This document shows, piece by piece, positions 44,281-53,159 of a stretch of 64,000 nucleotides of DNA; the first letter of the stretch is position 1, and each line of letters opens with the position of its first letter. Position numbers and translations under genes: made by a program. This DNA is from Flavobacterium tagetis (GTDB taxonomy: Bacteria; Bacteroidota; Bacteroidia; Flavobacteriales; Flavobacteriaceae), in the NCBI RefSeq assembly GCF_016735615.1, contig NZ_JAERSF010000002.1, forward strand, positions 1,240,001-1,304,000, read 5' to 3'. The notes below the pieces were generated by a model. The model ran no database searches. It had not been told where the DNA came from and saw only the letters and a program-made list of their open reading frames with translations.

Positions 44281-45550
44281 GAGTAATAAAAATCCAGCAA
44301 TTCGGTTTAAAGGATTTACGGAGGATTGGAAAAACCAAGAATTGGGCGAGTCCTTAACTGAACGTAAAGAAATGCAAAAAATTTCTGAAAATGCTCCCAT
44401 TTTAGCATTTGCTTCGGGTCAAGGTGTTATAGATAGAAGCGAAAGGAAATCTAACAATAGAGATCATTTAACTTTAGACCAAGAAAATAAGATTTATAAA
44501 CTAACCGAATTTAATGATATTGTATATAACCCTTCTAATCTTAAATATGGAGCAATAGATAGAAACAAACATGGAAGAGGGGTAATATCTCCAATTTATG
44601 TAACTTTTACAACAGAAGAAGAGCCTTCTTTTATGGAATTAATTGTGAAAAGTGAAAAGTTCAAATTAAAAGCTTTGCAGTATGAAGAAGGTACGGTAGT
44701 AAAACGACAATCTGTTAGTCCTGAAAACCTGTTGTCTATTGAAGTGAAACTTTCTAAATCTTTAAATGAACAAAGAAAAATAGGCGTTTTTTTTGAACGT
44801 TTGGACGACCTAAGAATATTTCATGAACATAAATATGAAAAGCTTAGAATTATAAAAAAAGTAATGCTTGAAAAAATGTTTCCTAAAAATGGCGCTGATG
44901 TGCCAGAAATTAGATTTAAAGGATTTAGTAAAGCATGGAAAGTATCTACGTTTAATGAAGCTTTTGATTGTTCAATCCCTACAAATACATTGTCTCGAGC
45001 AAATTTGAGTAATACGAAAGGTGAAATCAAGAATGTGCATTATGGCGATATACTTGTCAAGTATACCGCTATTACAGATGTAACCAATACAAATATTCCT
45101 TTCATAGCTGAAGGTAAAATTTCTACTTACACGAATCAATTGTTAAAAAATGGCGATATAGTAATTGCAGATGCAGCTGAAGATATTACAGTAGGAAAAG
45201 CAATTGAAATATCAAATATAGGCAAAGAGCTTATAGTTGCTGGGTTACACACCATTGTTTGTAGACCTAAAATAAAAATTAAACCCTTTTATTTGGGGCA
45301 TTATATTAATTCAAATTCATATCGTCAACCATTAGTTCCATTATTTCAAGGAACTAAGGTGCTTTCAATAAGTAAATCAAACTTAGCAAAAACTTATATT
45401 AAATACCCTGATTCAGAGGATGAACAATATAAGATTGGTACATATTTTAATAATCTGGATAAACTAATCAATATTCATCATTGCCAATTAGAAAAAATAA
45501 AAAACATCAAAAAAGCTTGTTTTTCTAAAATGTTTGTGGCACAAGATTAA
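44273..45550 (+). CDS. hsdS: type I R-M specificity subunit HsdS
   Basis: 425 residues built as two half-repeats, each starting with the same signature (PAIRFKGFTEDWKNQELGES near 8 and PEIRFKGFSKAWKVSTFNEA near 210) and holding one target recognition domain. Each half ends in a conserved coiled helix (FFERLDDLRIFHEHKYEKL and YFNNLDKLINIHHCQLEKI) that sets the spacing between the two half-sites. The two halves recognise different sequences, so the site should be a bipartite asymmetric motif. Only one hsdS is present, with no spare copies nearby for shuffling. Confidence 0.95.
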   Translation: MDKSNKNPAIRFKGFTEDWKNQELGESLTERKEMQKISENAPILAFASGQGVIDRSERKSNNRDHLTLDQENKIYKLTEFNDIVYNPSNLKYGAIDRNKHGRGVISPIYVTFTTEEEPSFMELIVKSEKFKLKALQYEEGTVVKRQSVSPENLLSIEVKLSKSLNEQRKIGVFFERLDDLRIFHEHKYEKLRIIKKVMLEKMFPKNGADVPEIRFKGFSKAWKVSTFNEAFDCSIPTNTLSRANLSNTKGEIKNVHYGDILVKYTAITDVTNTNIPFIAEGKISTYTNQLLKNGDIVIADAAEDITVGKAIEISNIGKELIVAGLHTIVCRPKIKIKPFYLGHYINSNSYRQPLVPLFQGTKVLSISKSNLAKTYIKYPDSEDEQYKIGTYFNNLDKLINIHHCQLEKIKNIKKACFSKMFVAQD

Positions 45551-45579
45551 ATTATGTGAATGCTTAAAAAATATAAAAA

Positions 45580-48500
45580 ATGACATTTACCACAGAATCT
45601 GATTTTGAAGAGGCATTAATACTGGCACTTTCTTCCCAAAAAGGCTGGAACAGTCAGGTAATAAAAAAACCAACCGAAGCCGATTTGCTTAAAAACTGGG
45701 CAAACATCCTTTTTGAGAATAATAGAGACATCGATCGTTTAAACAACACTCCTCTTACTGAGGGTGAAATGCAACAAATACTAGAGCAAATTACCACCTT
45801 AAGAACACCACTTAAACTCAACGGTTTTATAAACGGAAAAACGGTAGCTATAAAACGCGACAATCCAGCAGATACATTGCATTTTGGTAAAGAAGTAAGT
45901 CTAAAAATATACGATCGTCACGAAATTGCAGGCGGACAAAGCCGGTATCAAATTGTACAACAACCCCAATTTAAGAGCAAATCAAAAATACTCAACGACA
46001 GGCGTGGCGATGTACTACTTTTAATAAACGGTATGCCCTTAATACATATCGAGTTAAAAAGAAGTGGCGTAGCCGTAAGTCAGGCTTGCCATCAAATAGA
46101 AAATTATGCACGTTCGGGCAATTTTACGGGTTTGTTTTCCTTAGTGCAGGTTTTTGTAGCCATGCAGCCAGAAGAAACTGTCTATTTTGCCAATCCAGGT
46201 CCTGACGGAAAATTCAATAAAGATTTTTTTTTCCATTGGGCAGATTTCAACAACGAACCCATAAATCAATGGGCAGATATTGCTTCTAAATTACTGTCTA
46301 TTCCTATGGCGCACCAGCTTATTGGATTTTATACCGTGCCAGATGATACCGATGGTGTTTTAAAAGTAATGCGTAGCTATCAATATTATGCATCCAATGC
46401 CATTTCAGACAAAGTAGCCAAAACCGATTGGAAGAGCAAACACGCCCTTGGCGGATATATTTGGCACACAACGGGTTCGGGTAAAACCATGACCAGCTTT
46501 AAATCGGCACAATTAATAGCCAACTCTCAAGATGCGGATAAAGTGATTTTCTTGATGGATCGAATTGAGTTGGGTACGCAATCCTTGAAAGAATATCGTG
46601 GTTTTTCAGATGAAAACGAAGATGTACAAGCTACCGAAAACACAGGGGTTTTAGTAACCAAATTAAAGAGTTTTGATCCAGCAAATACCTTAATTGTTAC
46701 TTCCATTCAAAAAATGAGTAATATCAAAAATGAAGAAGAAGGTTTAAATACGGAAGACATTGAGCTATTCAATAAAAAAAGATTGGTGTTTATTGTAGAT
46801 GAAGCACATCGTTCTACTTTCGGGGATATGCTTATCAATATTAAAAATACCTTTACCTCGGCTATCTTTTTTGGGTTTACGGGAACACCTATTTTAGAAG
46901 AAAACCAAAAGAAATTGAATACTACTTCGACCGTTTTTGGCGATGAATTACACCGTTACAGCATTGGCGATGGTATAAGAGATAAAAATGTTTTGGGTTT
47001 TGATCCCTACAAAATATTGACTTACAAAGATCGTGATTTACGAAAAGAAGTAGCTTTAGAAAAAGCCAAAACGGTTGATGAAGCTGAAGCACTGGCTGAT
47101 CCTAAAAAAAGAGAAATCTTTAATAAATTTATGATCGAAGTAAAAATGGCTGGTCATACCGAAACTACAGGGAATTATGTTAAAGGTATAGAAGATTTTA
47201 TACCAAAATCACAATACGAACGCATACAACACCAAAAAAAAGTAGCGGAAGACATTATAGAAAATTGGTTGGTATTAAGTCAAAACAATAAATTTCATGC
47301 CATTTTTGCAACTAGCAGCATCAATGAAGCTATTAGTTATTACCGATTAATAAAGCAATTACGACCAAGGTTAAAAATAACAGCACTTTTTGACCCTAAT
47401 ATCGATAATGTGGGTCATGCTGAATTTAAAGAAGATGGATTGGTAGAAATAATTGAAGATTACAATGCACGATACGAGCGAGACTATACTTTAGCAAGCC
47501 ATGCAAAGTTTAAAAAAGATATTGCCGCACGTTTGGCGCACAAACAACCCTATCTTAGAGTAGAAAATAATCCTGAAAAACAAATTGATTTATTAATTGT
47601 TGTAGATCAAATGCTTACTGGTTTTGACTCTAAATGGATTAATACCCTGTACTTAGATAAAATGCTAAAATACGAGAATATAATCCAGGCATTTTCTCGA
47701 ACCAATCGCCTTTTTGGACCAGAAAAACCATTTGGAACTATACGCTATTATCGATTTCCACATACCATGGAACGCAATATCAATGATGCCATAAAATTGT
47801 ATTCAGGAGACAGACCAGTAGATTTGTTTGTAGAAAAATTAGACCGAAATCTAAATTCAATAAATTATGTTTATAATGAAATAGCACAACTTTTCAGTTC
47901 GGCAGGAATTCAAAATTTTGAAAGAGTACCGGAGAGTATTCCAGAACGAGGTCGATTTGCGGAACTATTTAAAGAATTGAACCAATTTCTAGAAGCAGCA
48001 AAAATACAGGGTTTTAAATGGAGTCAATTACAATATGAATTTGGAAAAGGAAAAGAGAAACGCGAAATCAAAATAGATTTTGACGAAAGCACTTATTTGA
48101 TTTTAGCACTTCGTTATAAAGAATTGTTTAACGGAGTAGGCGGTGGTATGGGAATTGCTGAAGTACCCTATGAAATTGAGGGGCATTTGACAGAAATAGA
48201 TACTGATAAAATAGATGCCGATTACATGAACTCTCGTTTTGATAAATACTTAAAAGTATTAAGAAAAGAAGGTGTTGATGCAACAGAATTACAAAATACA
48301 CTGGATGAGCTGCATAAATCCTTTGCTTCACTTACACAAGAAGAACAGAAATATGCAAACATTTTTATACATGATGTTCAAAGTGGTGCTATAAGTATTG
48401 AAAGTGGAAAAACATTCAGGGAATACATCACAGAGTACCGATATAATGCTAAAAATGATCAAATAAAAAAAATAGCTAGCCTATTTGGTCTAGATGAACT

Positions 48501-48711
48501 AAAGCTTCGAAACTTAATGGATTCTGGTCTAAATGAGATGAATATCAATGAATATGGTCGTTTTGATGAACTAAAAAACACAATTGATAAAACAAGAGCA
48601 AAAGCCTACTTTGAAAAAGTGGAAGGTGTAACTATACCCGCATTTCGAGTAAATATAAAAACGCATAATCTGCTTCAAAAATTTATCATAACAGGTGGTT
48701 TTGAAATTTAG
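45580..48711 (+). CDS. hsdR: type I R-M restriction/translocase subunit HsdR
   Basis: 1043 residues, full length. The N-terminal PD-(D/E)xK nuclease is seen in RRGDVLLLINGMPLIHIELK (about 140-160). The SF2 motor has Walker A TGSGKT at 298-303, DEAH at 407-410, and later helicase motifs (FGFTGTPI, VVDQMLTGFDSKW, QAFSRTNR). The C-terminal domain contacts HsdM. All catalytic motifs are intact, so the enzyme should be active. It starts 29 bases after hsdS. Confidence 0.96.
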   Translation: MTFTTESDFEEALILALSSQKGWNSQVIKKPTEADLLKNWANILFENNRDIDRLNNTPLTEGEMQQILEQITTLRTPLKLNGFINGKTVAIKRDNPADTLHFGKEVSLKIYDRHEIAGGQSRYQIVQQPQFKSKSKILNDRRGDVLLLINGMPLIHIELKRSGVAVSQACHQIENYARSGNFTGLFSLVQVFVAMQPEETVYFANPGPDGKFNKDFFFHWADFNNEPINQWADIASKLLSIPMAHQLIGFYTVPDDTDGVLKVMRSYQYYASNAISDKVAKTDWKSKHALGGYIWHTTGSGKTMTSFKSAQLIANSQDADKVIFLMDRIELGTQSLKEYRGFSDENEDVQATENTGVLVTKLKSFDPANTLIVTSIQKMSNIKNEEEGLNTEDIELFNKKRLVFIVDEAHRSTFGDMLINIKNTFTSAIFFGFTGTPILEENQKKLNTTSTVFGDELHRYSIGDGIRDKNVLGFDPYKILTYKDRDLRKEVALEKAKTVDEAEALADPKKREIFNKFMIEVKMAGHTETTGNYVKGIEDFIPKSQYERIQHQKKVAEDIIENWLVLSQNNKFHAIFATSSINEAISYYRLIKQLRPRLKITALFDPNIDNVGHAEFKEDGLVEIIEDYNARYERDYTLASHAKFKKDIAARLAHKQPYLRVENNPEKQIDLLIVVDQMLTGFDSKWINTLYLDKMLKYENIIQAFSRTNRLFGPEKPFGTIRYYRFPHTMERNINDAIKLYSGDRPVDLFVEKLDRNLNSINYVYNEIAQLFSSAGIQNFERVPESIPERGRFAELFKELNQFLEAAKIQGFKWSQLQYEFGKGKEKREIKIDFDESTYLILALRYKELFNGVGGGMGIAEVPYEIEGHLTEIDTDKIDADYMNSRFDKYLKVLRKEGVDATELQNTLDELHKSFASLTQEEQKYANIFIHDVQSGAISIESGKTFREYITEYRYNAKNDQIKKIASLFGLDELKLRNLMDSGLNEMNINEYGRFDELKNTIDKTRAKAYFEKVEGVTIPAFRVNIKTHNLLQKFIITGGFEI

Positions 48712-48871
48712 CATTGTATCACTGCTGAATTACTATGACTGGTGTTAAAAAAATTAATTTATGAGATATAAATAGTTATTAATCCTTCTTAATACCAAAA
48801 CTCGTCAAACGAAAAGTATTTTTTACAATGTTAGAAAGCAGTAATCACAATTAACAATAAAACTAAAATAT

Positions 48872-49843
48872 ATGAATAATCCAGAAAGTGTTAAATTAGA
48901 AGTTTTTACTGTCGCTTTGAAACCATTATCTAATAACCAAAACAATACTCTAAAAGATGTATTATTAAATACTCCAGGTATAAATCCAGTAAATGATCTA
49001 TTTAGCGAATTTGTTCAACTTTTCATTAACCATATCGACTCAGGGTATACCGAATTGCGAAATAAAGCTTTTACATTATCCACAGATATAACGGAGTATG
49101 GTTTTGATACAACGAATGAAAATATTTGGGGTGTTGTAAAAGGTGGTTCTAAAGGTTCAGGTAAAACAAAATCACCTATCACAAATAGGGAAGAAGAAGA
49201 AGATCTAGAAGGAACTGTTATTAATGATAAATACTTTTTTTACTTACATTTTCCATTGGAGAGTAATTTAGGATATTTGTTTTTTCAGATCTATGGAGGG
49301 GCTAGTATTAGGGGAGAATTCATGCAGCATATTACAGATTTATTTAAGATATCAGGTAAATACAATAAAGCAGTCCCACACCCTATACTGCCGAATTGTA
49401 TCAGAGATGAATTTAAAGGAAACAGTAAAATTATTGAGATGAATTACATTACAAATGTGCTATCTTCATCTTTAACAGAAGAAACAGCTTTTTCGAATTT
49501 ATGCGATAAATATCATATTGAAATTAGTATAAAACCAACTGGTAGTAATACTATCACTCCTGACAAAGTTCCAGTTTTGAACAGAATATTTTCTAGTTTA
49601 TCATTAAAAAGTGCTAGATTATCAGATTCAGTAAAGAAAAAGGTAGTTTTACAAAATTTAGCAACAAAAAAAACATCTAAATTTGAATTAGATACTCATG
49701 ATGTTATGCCACGAATTTATCTAAATGGTAGAGTTAATTTTGACGACAATGGTATTCCTGATTTTTCGGAGTTAAAATCTTTTTGTGACAGTTTATTGCG
49801 TGAATTAATCGAAGGTCATTATTCTAAAATTGAAAGACAATGA
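48872..49843 (+). CDS. unrecognised soluble protein, partner of the 4-helix protein
   Basis: 323 residues I cannot place in a family. No signal peptide or membrane helix. The N-terminal part looks alpha/beta (SVKLEVFTVALKPL...). A glycine/lysine loop at 91-99 (GGSKGSGKT) fits the Walker A pattern GxxxxGKT from G92 to T99, preceded by hydrophobic IWGVV but followed by an acidic loop, which is unusual for a true P-loop. Later parts include YFFYLHFPLESNLGYLFFQI and a C-terminal helix SELKSFCDSLLRELIEGHY. It overlaps the next gene by ATGA, so the two are made together. Between hsdR and a recombinase it is a good candidate for the sensor or regulator of an antiphage unit; this is inference. Confidence 0.75.
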   Translation: MNNPESVKLEVFTVALKPLSNNQNNTLKDVLLNTPGINPVNDLFSEFVQLFINHIDSGYTELRNKAFTLSTDITEYGFDTTNENIWGVVKGGSKGSGKTKSPITNREEEEDLEGTVINDKYFFYLHFPLESNLGYLFFQIYGGASIRGEFMQHITDLFKISGKYNKAVPHPILPNCIRDEFKGNSKIIEMNYITNVLSSSLTEETAFSNLCDKYHIEISIKPTGSNTITPDKVPVLNRIFSSLSLKSARLSDSVKKKVVLQNLATKKTSKFELDTHDVMPRIYLNGRVNFDDNGIPDFSELKSFCDSLLRELIEGHYSKIERQ

Positions 49844-50463
49844 TAAAAAAGATTTGGAATATTTATAGTAACGCTATGCAGAGTGTTTGTAAAAACGAAG
49901 ATAATACTATTAACAAACTTGAATTGATTTTGGTTTATCTCACAATGTTAGCACTCAGTATTTTTCTTGTTTGTTACAAAAATGAAAAATTTATAGAAGA
50001 CTCAAAGATTTTAGCAATGCTTTTATCATTGTTTTCAGGATTGATGTATAGTGTTTTGTTGAAGATTCCTGATAAATTATCTAAACTGGAAACTATAAAG
50101 CAAAAAGAAAACGAAAATATTTCTGAATTGAAGTCAAGAACAGAAACTAATACATTAAATAATAGAACATTCAATTATCTCAAAAATTTTTCTTTTACAT
50201 TGTCATATTCGATTATTGTTGCAATTCTTTGTATATTTTTTGTAATTGCAAGTTCTTTTTTTACTTCCTTATTAAATTTCCATTTATCAACTGTTGAGAT
50301 TAATTTTGATAGTATTGACTATTGGTTAACTTTTAAAGTTGCTGTAGTAGTATTTTATCGTTTTTTGTTTGTTTTTTTTATGTTTCAATTTTTATATTTT
50401 ATTACTAAATCTGTCATCTATTTAACCGATTTTACTTTATATGAATTTAATAATTTGAAATAA
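49840..50463 (+). CDS. four-helix membrane protein, effector candidate
   Basis: 207 residues with four predicted membrane helices: about 27-46 (LELILVYLTMLALSIFLVCY), 57-75, 118-145 and 166-196, with a charged coiled segment (80-110) between helices 2 and 3. No signal peptide. I do not recognise the family. Small four-helix proteins coupled to a cytosolic partner occur as membrane-damaging or membrane-sensing parts of abortive-infection systems (Kiwa has such a protein, KwaA), but no sequence match to those is claimed. Very AT-rich, like many recently acquired defence genes. Confidence 0.75.
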   Translation: MIKKIWNIYSNAMQSVCKNEDNTINKLELILVYLTMLALSIFLVCYKNEKFIEDSKILAMLLSLFSGLMYSVLLKIPDKLSKLETIKQKENENISELKSRTETNTLNNRTFNYLKNFSFTLSYSIIVAILCIFFVIASSFFTSLLNFHLSTVEINFDSIDYWLTFKVAVVVFYRFLFVFFMFQFLYFITKSVIYLTDFTLYEFNNLK

Positions 50464-50774
50464 AACCGCTGTCCTAGCTGTTCGCTTATAACTCTAGGCA
50501 CTTTATATAAATGTCAATAAAGTAATTTTATATTTGGCTCGATTTTCGTTTGTACTTAATCCAAAATAAGCACATTACAATATTTCTTCTGAAAATTAAA
50601 CATCTGGACTGCCGATTGACTTAAACTTGTAAATTCTTTTTGATATCTTCTATTATAAATAATTCAAGATGAATAAGGAAATAGACTTCCACAGAGTGAC
50701 AATTAGGCCTTTCATGTAGATTAAAGTATTTCTATATTTAAATTACATTTTTATGAATTTTAAAAAGTGTGATC
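50464..50774. other. gap before the recombinase operon
   Basis: About 310 AT-rich bases without a supported gene or a clear terminator. Confidence 0.5.
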
Positions 50775-50945
50775 ATGGAAAAAGATATCGACTATACTAA
50801 TTCAAAGTTGACACCAGAAAAAGCTTTACAAATGCTTAGATCTGAGGGGTTAGACGTTACTATTGAACAGGCAGAGCAAATCTTGCATTTCTTGAGAATA
50901 ATCGCTAATATCGCCGTGTTGAAATATTTAAATAAAACAAAATGA
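50775..50945 (+). CDS. 56-aa protein coupled to the serine recombinase
   Basis: Starts MEKDIDYTNSKLTPEKALQM and ends with a helix containing FLRIIANIAVLKYLN. Its TGA overlaps the recombinase ATG as ATGA, so translation is coupled. The helical pattern TPEKALQMLRSEGLDVTIEQ is that of small proteins found ahead of serine recombinases and phage-like genes in Bacteroidota. It could be a recombination directionality factor or a DNA-binding partner, but there is no direct evidence. Confidence 0.72.
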   Translation: MEKDIDYTNSKLTPEKALQMLRSEGLDVTIEQAEQILHFLRIIANIAVLKYLNKTK

Positions 50946-52492
50946 GCAGGATAGCAGACCTTTATATTCGTGTAAGTACGGACGAGCAGGCAGAAAAAGG
51001 CTTCTCACAGCGCAGTCAGGAGGAAATGCTGAGGAAATATTGCAGTATAAATTATATACAGATACGCAATGTAATATATGAAGATCATTCGGCCAAGACC
51101 TTTAACAGGCCTCAATGGAAAAAATTTCTGGCTGATGTGAAGAAACATAAAAATAAAATTAATCTGGTTCTTTTTATGAAGTGGGACAGGTTCAGCCGTA
51201 ATGCGGGTGATGCTTACCAAATGATCAATGTTTTAAGAAAATTGGGAGTAGAGCCTCAGGCTATAGAGCAGCCCCTTGACCTAAGCGTTCCGGAAAATAA
51301 AATGATGCTTGCATTTTATCTGGCTGCACCGGAAGTAGAAAATGACCGCCGGGCTTTAAATACTTTTCAAGGTCTTAGGCGCGGGAAGAAGGAGGGAAGG
51401 CATATGGGAATGGCGCCATATGGATATGCAAATAAGGTTACTGAGGATGGAAAGAAATATATTGCTATTGTACCGGAAAAAGCGGCAAAACTTATTTGGA
51501 TATTCGAACAGGTTGCAAGAAACGTCTTTAGTACCGAATCTATTTATCAGATGGCCAAAGATAAAGGGCTTGTCTTATCTAAGAGCAATTTATGGGTAAT
51601 TCTGAGAAATCCGCTTTACTGCGGAAAAATAGTTGTTCCCAAATACAAGGATGAAGAAGAAAAATGGGTCAGCGGACAACATGAGGCGATTATCAGCGAG
51701 GGATTGTTTTATAGCGTACAGGATGTCCTTGATAGTAAAGCGCGGACATACAGGCCGAAAATTAAGACTATTGAGAATTTTCCCTTGCGAGGTTTTTTTC
51801 TTTGCCCAAAGTGCGGTCAGAAGTTAACGGGAAGCAAATGCAAAGGAAGGAGTAAATATTATTACTATTATCACTGTGATAAAGATTGCAGGTGGAGGAT
51901 TAACTCAGAGGTAGTCAATAAGATATTCAAAGAACATTTGAATAAATTAAAACCATTGGCAGAAGTAAAGAAATTATACACTGCAGTTCTGCTTGAAGCT
52001 TACAGAGAGCATACAGGTATGATCGCCAATGAAAAGAAGAAATCGCTTGAACAGATTACAGTTTATGAAAAGAAATTATCAGTTGCCAGAAATTTGCTGG
52101 TTACAGAGAAAATAGATCCTGAGGATTATAATCTCATGAAAGCGGAGTACAATGCAATTATCAGTAAGCTGGAAAAAGAGATCGGGAATATAGAGGATGA
52201 CAGAACTAATATAGAGCAGTTAACGAACTCAGGACTGGAAAACCTTATAAAACTCGGCGAGACCTTTCAGAATGGCACTTTAGCTGACTCCAGGGAGATG
52301 ATTGGTTTAATTTTTCCCGAAAATTTCACATTTCAAGAAAAGAAAATCCGCACCGCCCGGATCAATGAAATGGTTAAATGCATCTATTTGGTTAACAATA
52401 GGTTACGGGCAAAAAAAAACGGGACAAAAGATGATATTTTTCTTTTGTCCCGAGTAGTGACCTCGACAGGATTCAAACCTGTAACCTTCTGA
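50942..52492 (+). CDS. large serine recombinase
   Basis: 516 residues. The N-terminal resolvase/invertase domain has the nucleophile in RVSTDEQAEKGFS (serine 12) and KWDRFSRNAGDAYQM. A recombinase domain follows (about 160-260, MGMAPYGYAN, then NPLYCGKIVVPKYKDEEEKW). A zinc ribbon is seen in FLCPKCGQKLTGSKCKGRSK, with CDKDC behind it. A coiled coil (about 370-430) leads to the C-terminal tail. Large serine recombinases integrate and excise genomic islands. The last codons (SRVVTSTGFKPVTF) are read from the opposite strand of tRNA-Arg, and the preceding ones overlap the tRNA's terminator, so its 3' end sits on the attachment region. The R-M genes and two-gene unit are probably its cargo. Confidence 0.94.
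   Translation: MSRIADLYIRVSTDEQAEKGFSQRSQEEMLRKYCSINYIQIRNVIYEDHSAKTFNRPQWKKFLADVKKHKNKINLVLFMKWDRFSRNAGDAYQMINVLRKLGVEPQAIEQPLDLSVPENKMMLAFYLAAPEVENDRRALNTFQGLRRGKKEGRHMGMAPYGYANKVTEDGKKYIAIVPEKAAKLIWIFEQVARNVFSTESIYQMAKDKGLVLSKSNLWVILRNPLYCGKIVVPKYKDEEEKWVSGQHEAIISEGLFYSVQDVLDSKARTYRPKIKTIENFPLRGFFLCPKCGQKLTGSKCKGRSKYYYYYHCDKDCRWRINSEVVNKIFKEHLNKLKPLAEVKKLYTAVLLEAYREHTGMIANEKKKSLEQITVYEKKLSVARNLLVTEKIDPEDYNLMKAEYNAIISKLEKEIGNIEDDRTNIEQLTNSGLENLIKLGETFQNGTLADSREMIGLIFPENFTFQEKKIRTARINEMVKCIYLVNNRLRAKKNGTKDDIFLLSRVVTSTGFKPVTF
52420..52452 (-). terminator. terminator of tRNA-Arg, inside the recombinase gene
   Basis: CGGGACAAAAGA (52420-52431) pairs perfectly with TCTTTTGTCCCG (52441-52452). 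On the minus strand it is followed by nine T (the A-run 52411-52419), the classical intrinsic terminator form. It lies 5 bases beyond the tRNA 3' end. Confidence 0.85.
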
Positions 52493-52531
52493 GCCGTAAT
52501 CAGATGCGCTATTCAGTTGCGCCACGAGGCC
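52458..52531 (-). tRNA. tRNA-Arg (anticodon ACG)
   Basis: 74 bases fold into a full cloverleaf: acceptor GGCCTCG with CGAGGTC (one G-T), D-arm TGGCGCAACTGAATAGCGCA, anticodon stem CTGA/TCAG with loop TTACGGC, T-arm ACAGG-TTTGAAT-CCTGT, discriminator A; CCA is not encoded. The ACG anticodon is read as ICG after deamination. The serine recombinase ORF overlaps the last 35 bases on the other strand. Confidence 0.95.
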
Positions 52532-52587
52532 TTTTTGTTATCAATTAGCTATTTTTTTGTAGCTTTGTTGATTGCTTATTGCGGGTG

Positions 52588-52617
52588 CAAAGATAGACAT
52601 AAAAGTGACATATACAA
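52588..52617 (-). promoter_or_regulatory. promoter of tRNA-Arg
   Basis: On the minus strand TTG (52617-52615), a 19-base spacer and TATCTTTG (52595-52588) match TTG-N19-TAnnTTTG exactly, 56 bases before the tRNA. It lies between the tRNA and apt and points away from apt. Confidence 0.8.
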
Positions 52618-52645
52618 GCAAAAAATAACAGAAAATTTAAAAAAA

Positions 52646-53158
52646 ATGAAGATAGAAAATTATATACGTGATATTCAAGGGTTTCCAAAAGAAGGAATTT
52701 TATTTAAAGATATCACACCTTTGCTAATTGACCCTGAAGCACGAACAAATTGCTTGAGAATTTTGGTAAACTCTTTAGAAAACCAAAAAATAGACAAGGT
52801 TGTTGGTGCCGAATCTCGCGGTTTTTTCTTCGGAATGTTATTGGCTCAGGAATTAAACGCCGGATTTGTTCCAGTAAGAAAACCAAAAAAGCTTCCATTT
52901 GATACAATTTCGGCTTCTTATGAGCTAGAATATGGTTCTGATAGTTTAGAAATGCATACCGATGCCATTAAAAAAGGAGATCGTGTTTTAATTCATGATG
53001 ATGTGCTAGCAACTGGCGGAACTGCAAAAGCAGTCTGTGAATTGGTTGAGAAACTTGGCGGTGAAATTGTGCAGTGTAATTTCTTAATGGAATTGACTTT
53101 CCTTAACGGAAGAGAAAAAATTGCGGCATATCCTGTTTTCGCAGCATTAACTTATTGA
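52646..53158 (+). CDS. apt: adenine phosphoribosyltransferase
   Basis: 170 residues from the ATG at 52646. Upstream in-frame codons run back into the tRNA and are not translated in any family member. The enzyme makes AMP from adenine and PRPP in purine salvage. Signatures: FPKEGILFKDITPLL, VVGAESRGFFFG and the PRPP-binding loop RVLIHDDVLATGGTA. Length is normal. Its stop lies one base from the stop of the convergent response regulator. Confidence 0.97.
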   Translation: MKIENYIRDIQGFPKEGILFKDITPLLIDPEARTNCLRILVNSLENQKIDKVVGAESRGFFFGMLLAQELNAGFVPVRKPKKLPFDTISASYELEYGSDSLEMHTDAIKKGDRVLIHDDVLATGGTAKAVCELVEKLGGEIVQCNFLMELTFLNGREKIAAYPVFAALTY

Positions 53159-53159
53159 T

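Noticed and set aside
49142..49168. Definite P-loop ATPase call for the 323-aa protein
   Set aside because: The pattern GxxxxGKT is present, but the following sequence is an acidic loop and no Walker B partner is visible.
48872..50463. Naming the two-gene unit as Kiwa (KwaA/KwaB)
   Set aside because: Only the general design (four-helix protein plus a roughly 320-aa protein) agrees. Gene order appears reversed and I see no sequence signature of DUF4868, so the name is not supported.
52517..52645. N-terminal extension of apt
   Set aside because: The extra 43 codons begin inside tRNA-Arg and do not belong to the enzyme family; the ATG at 52646 fits.
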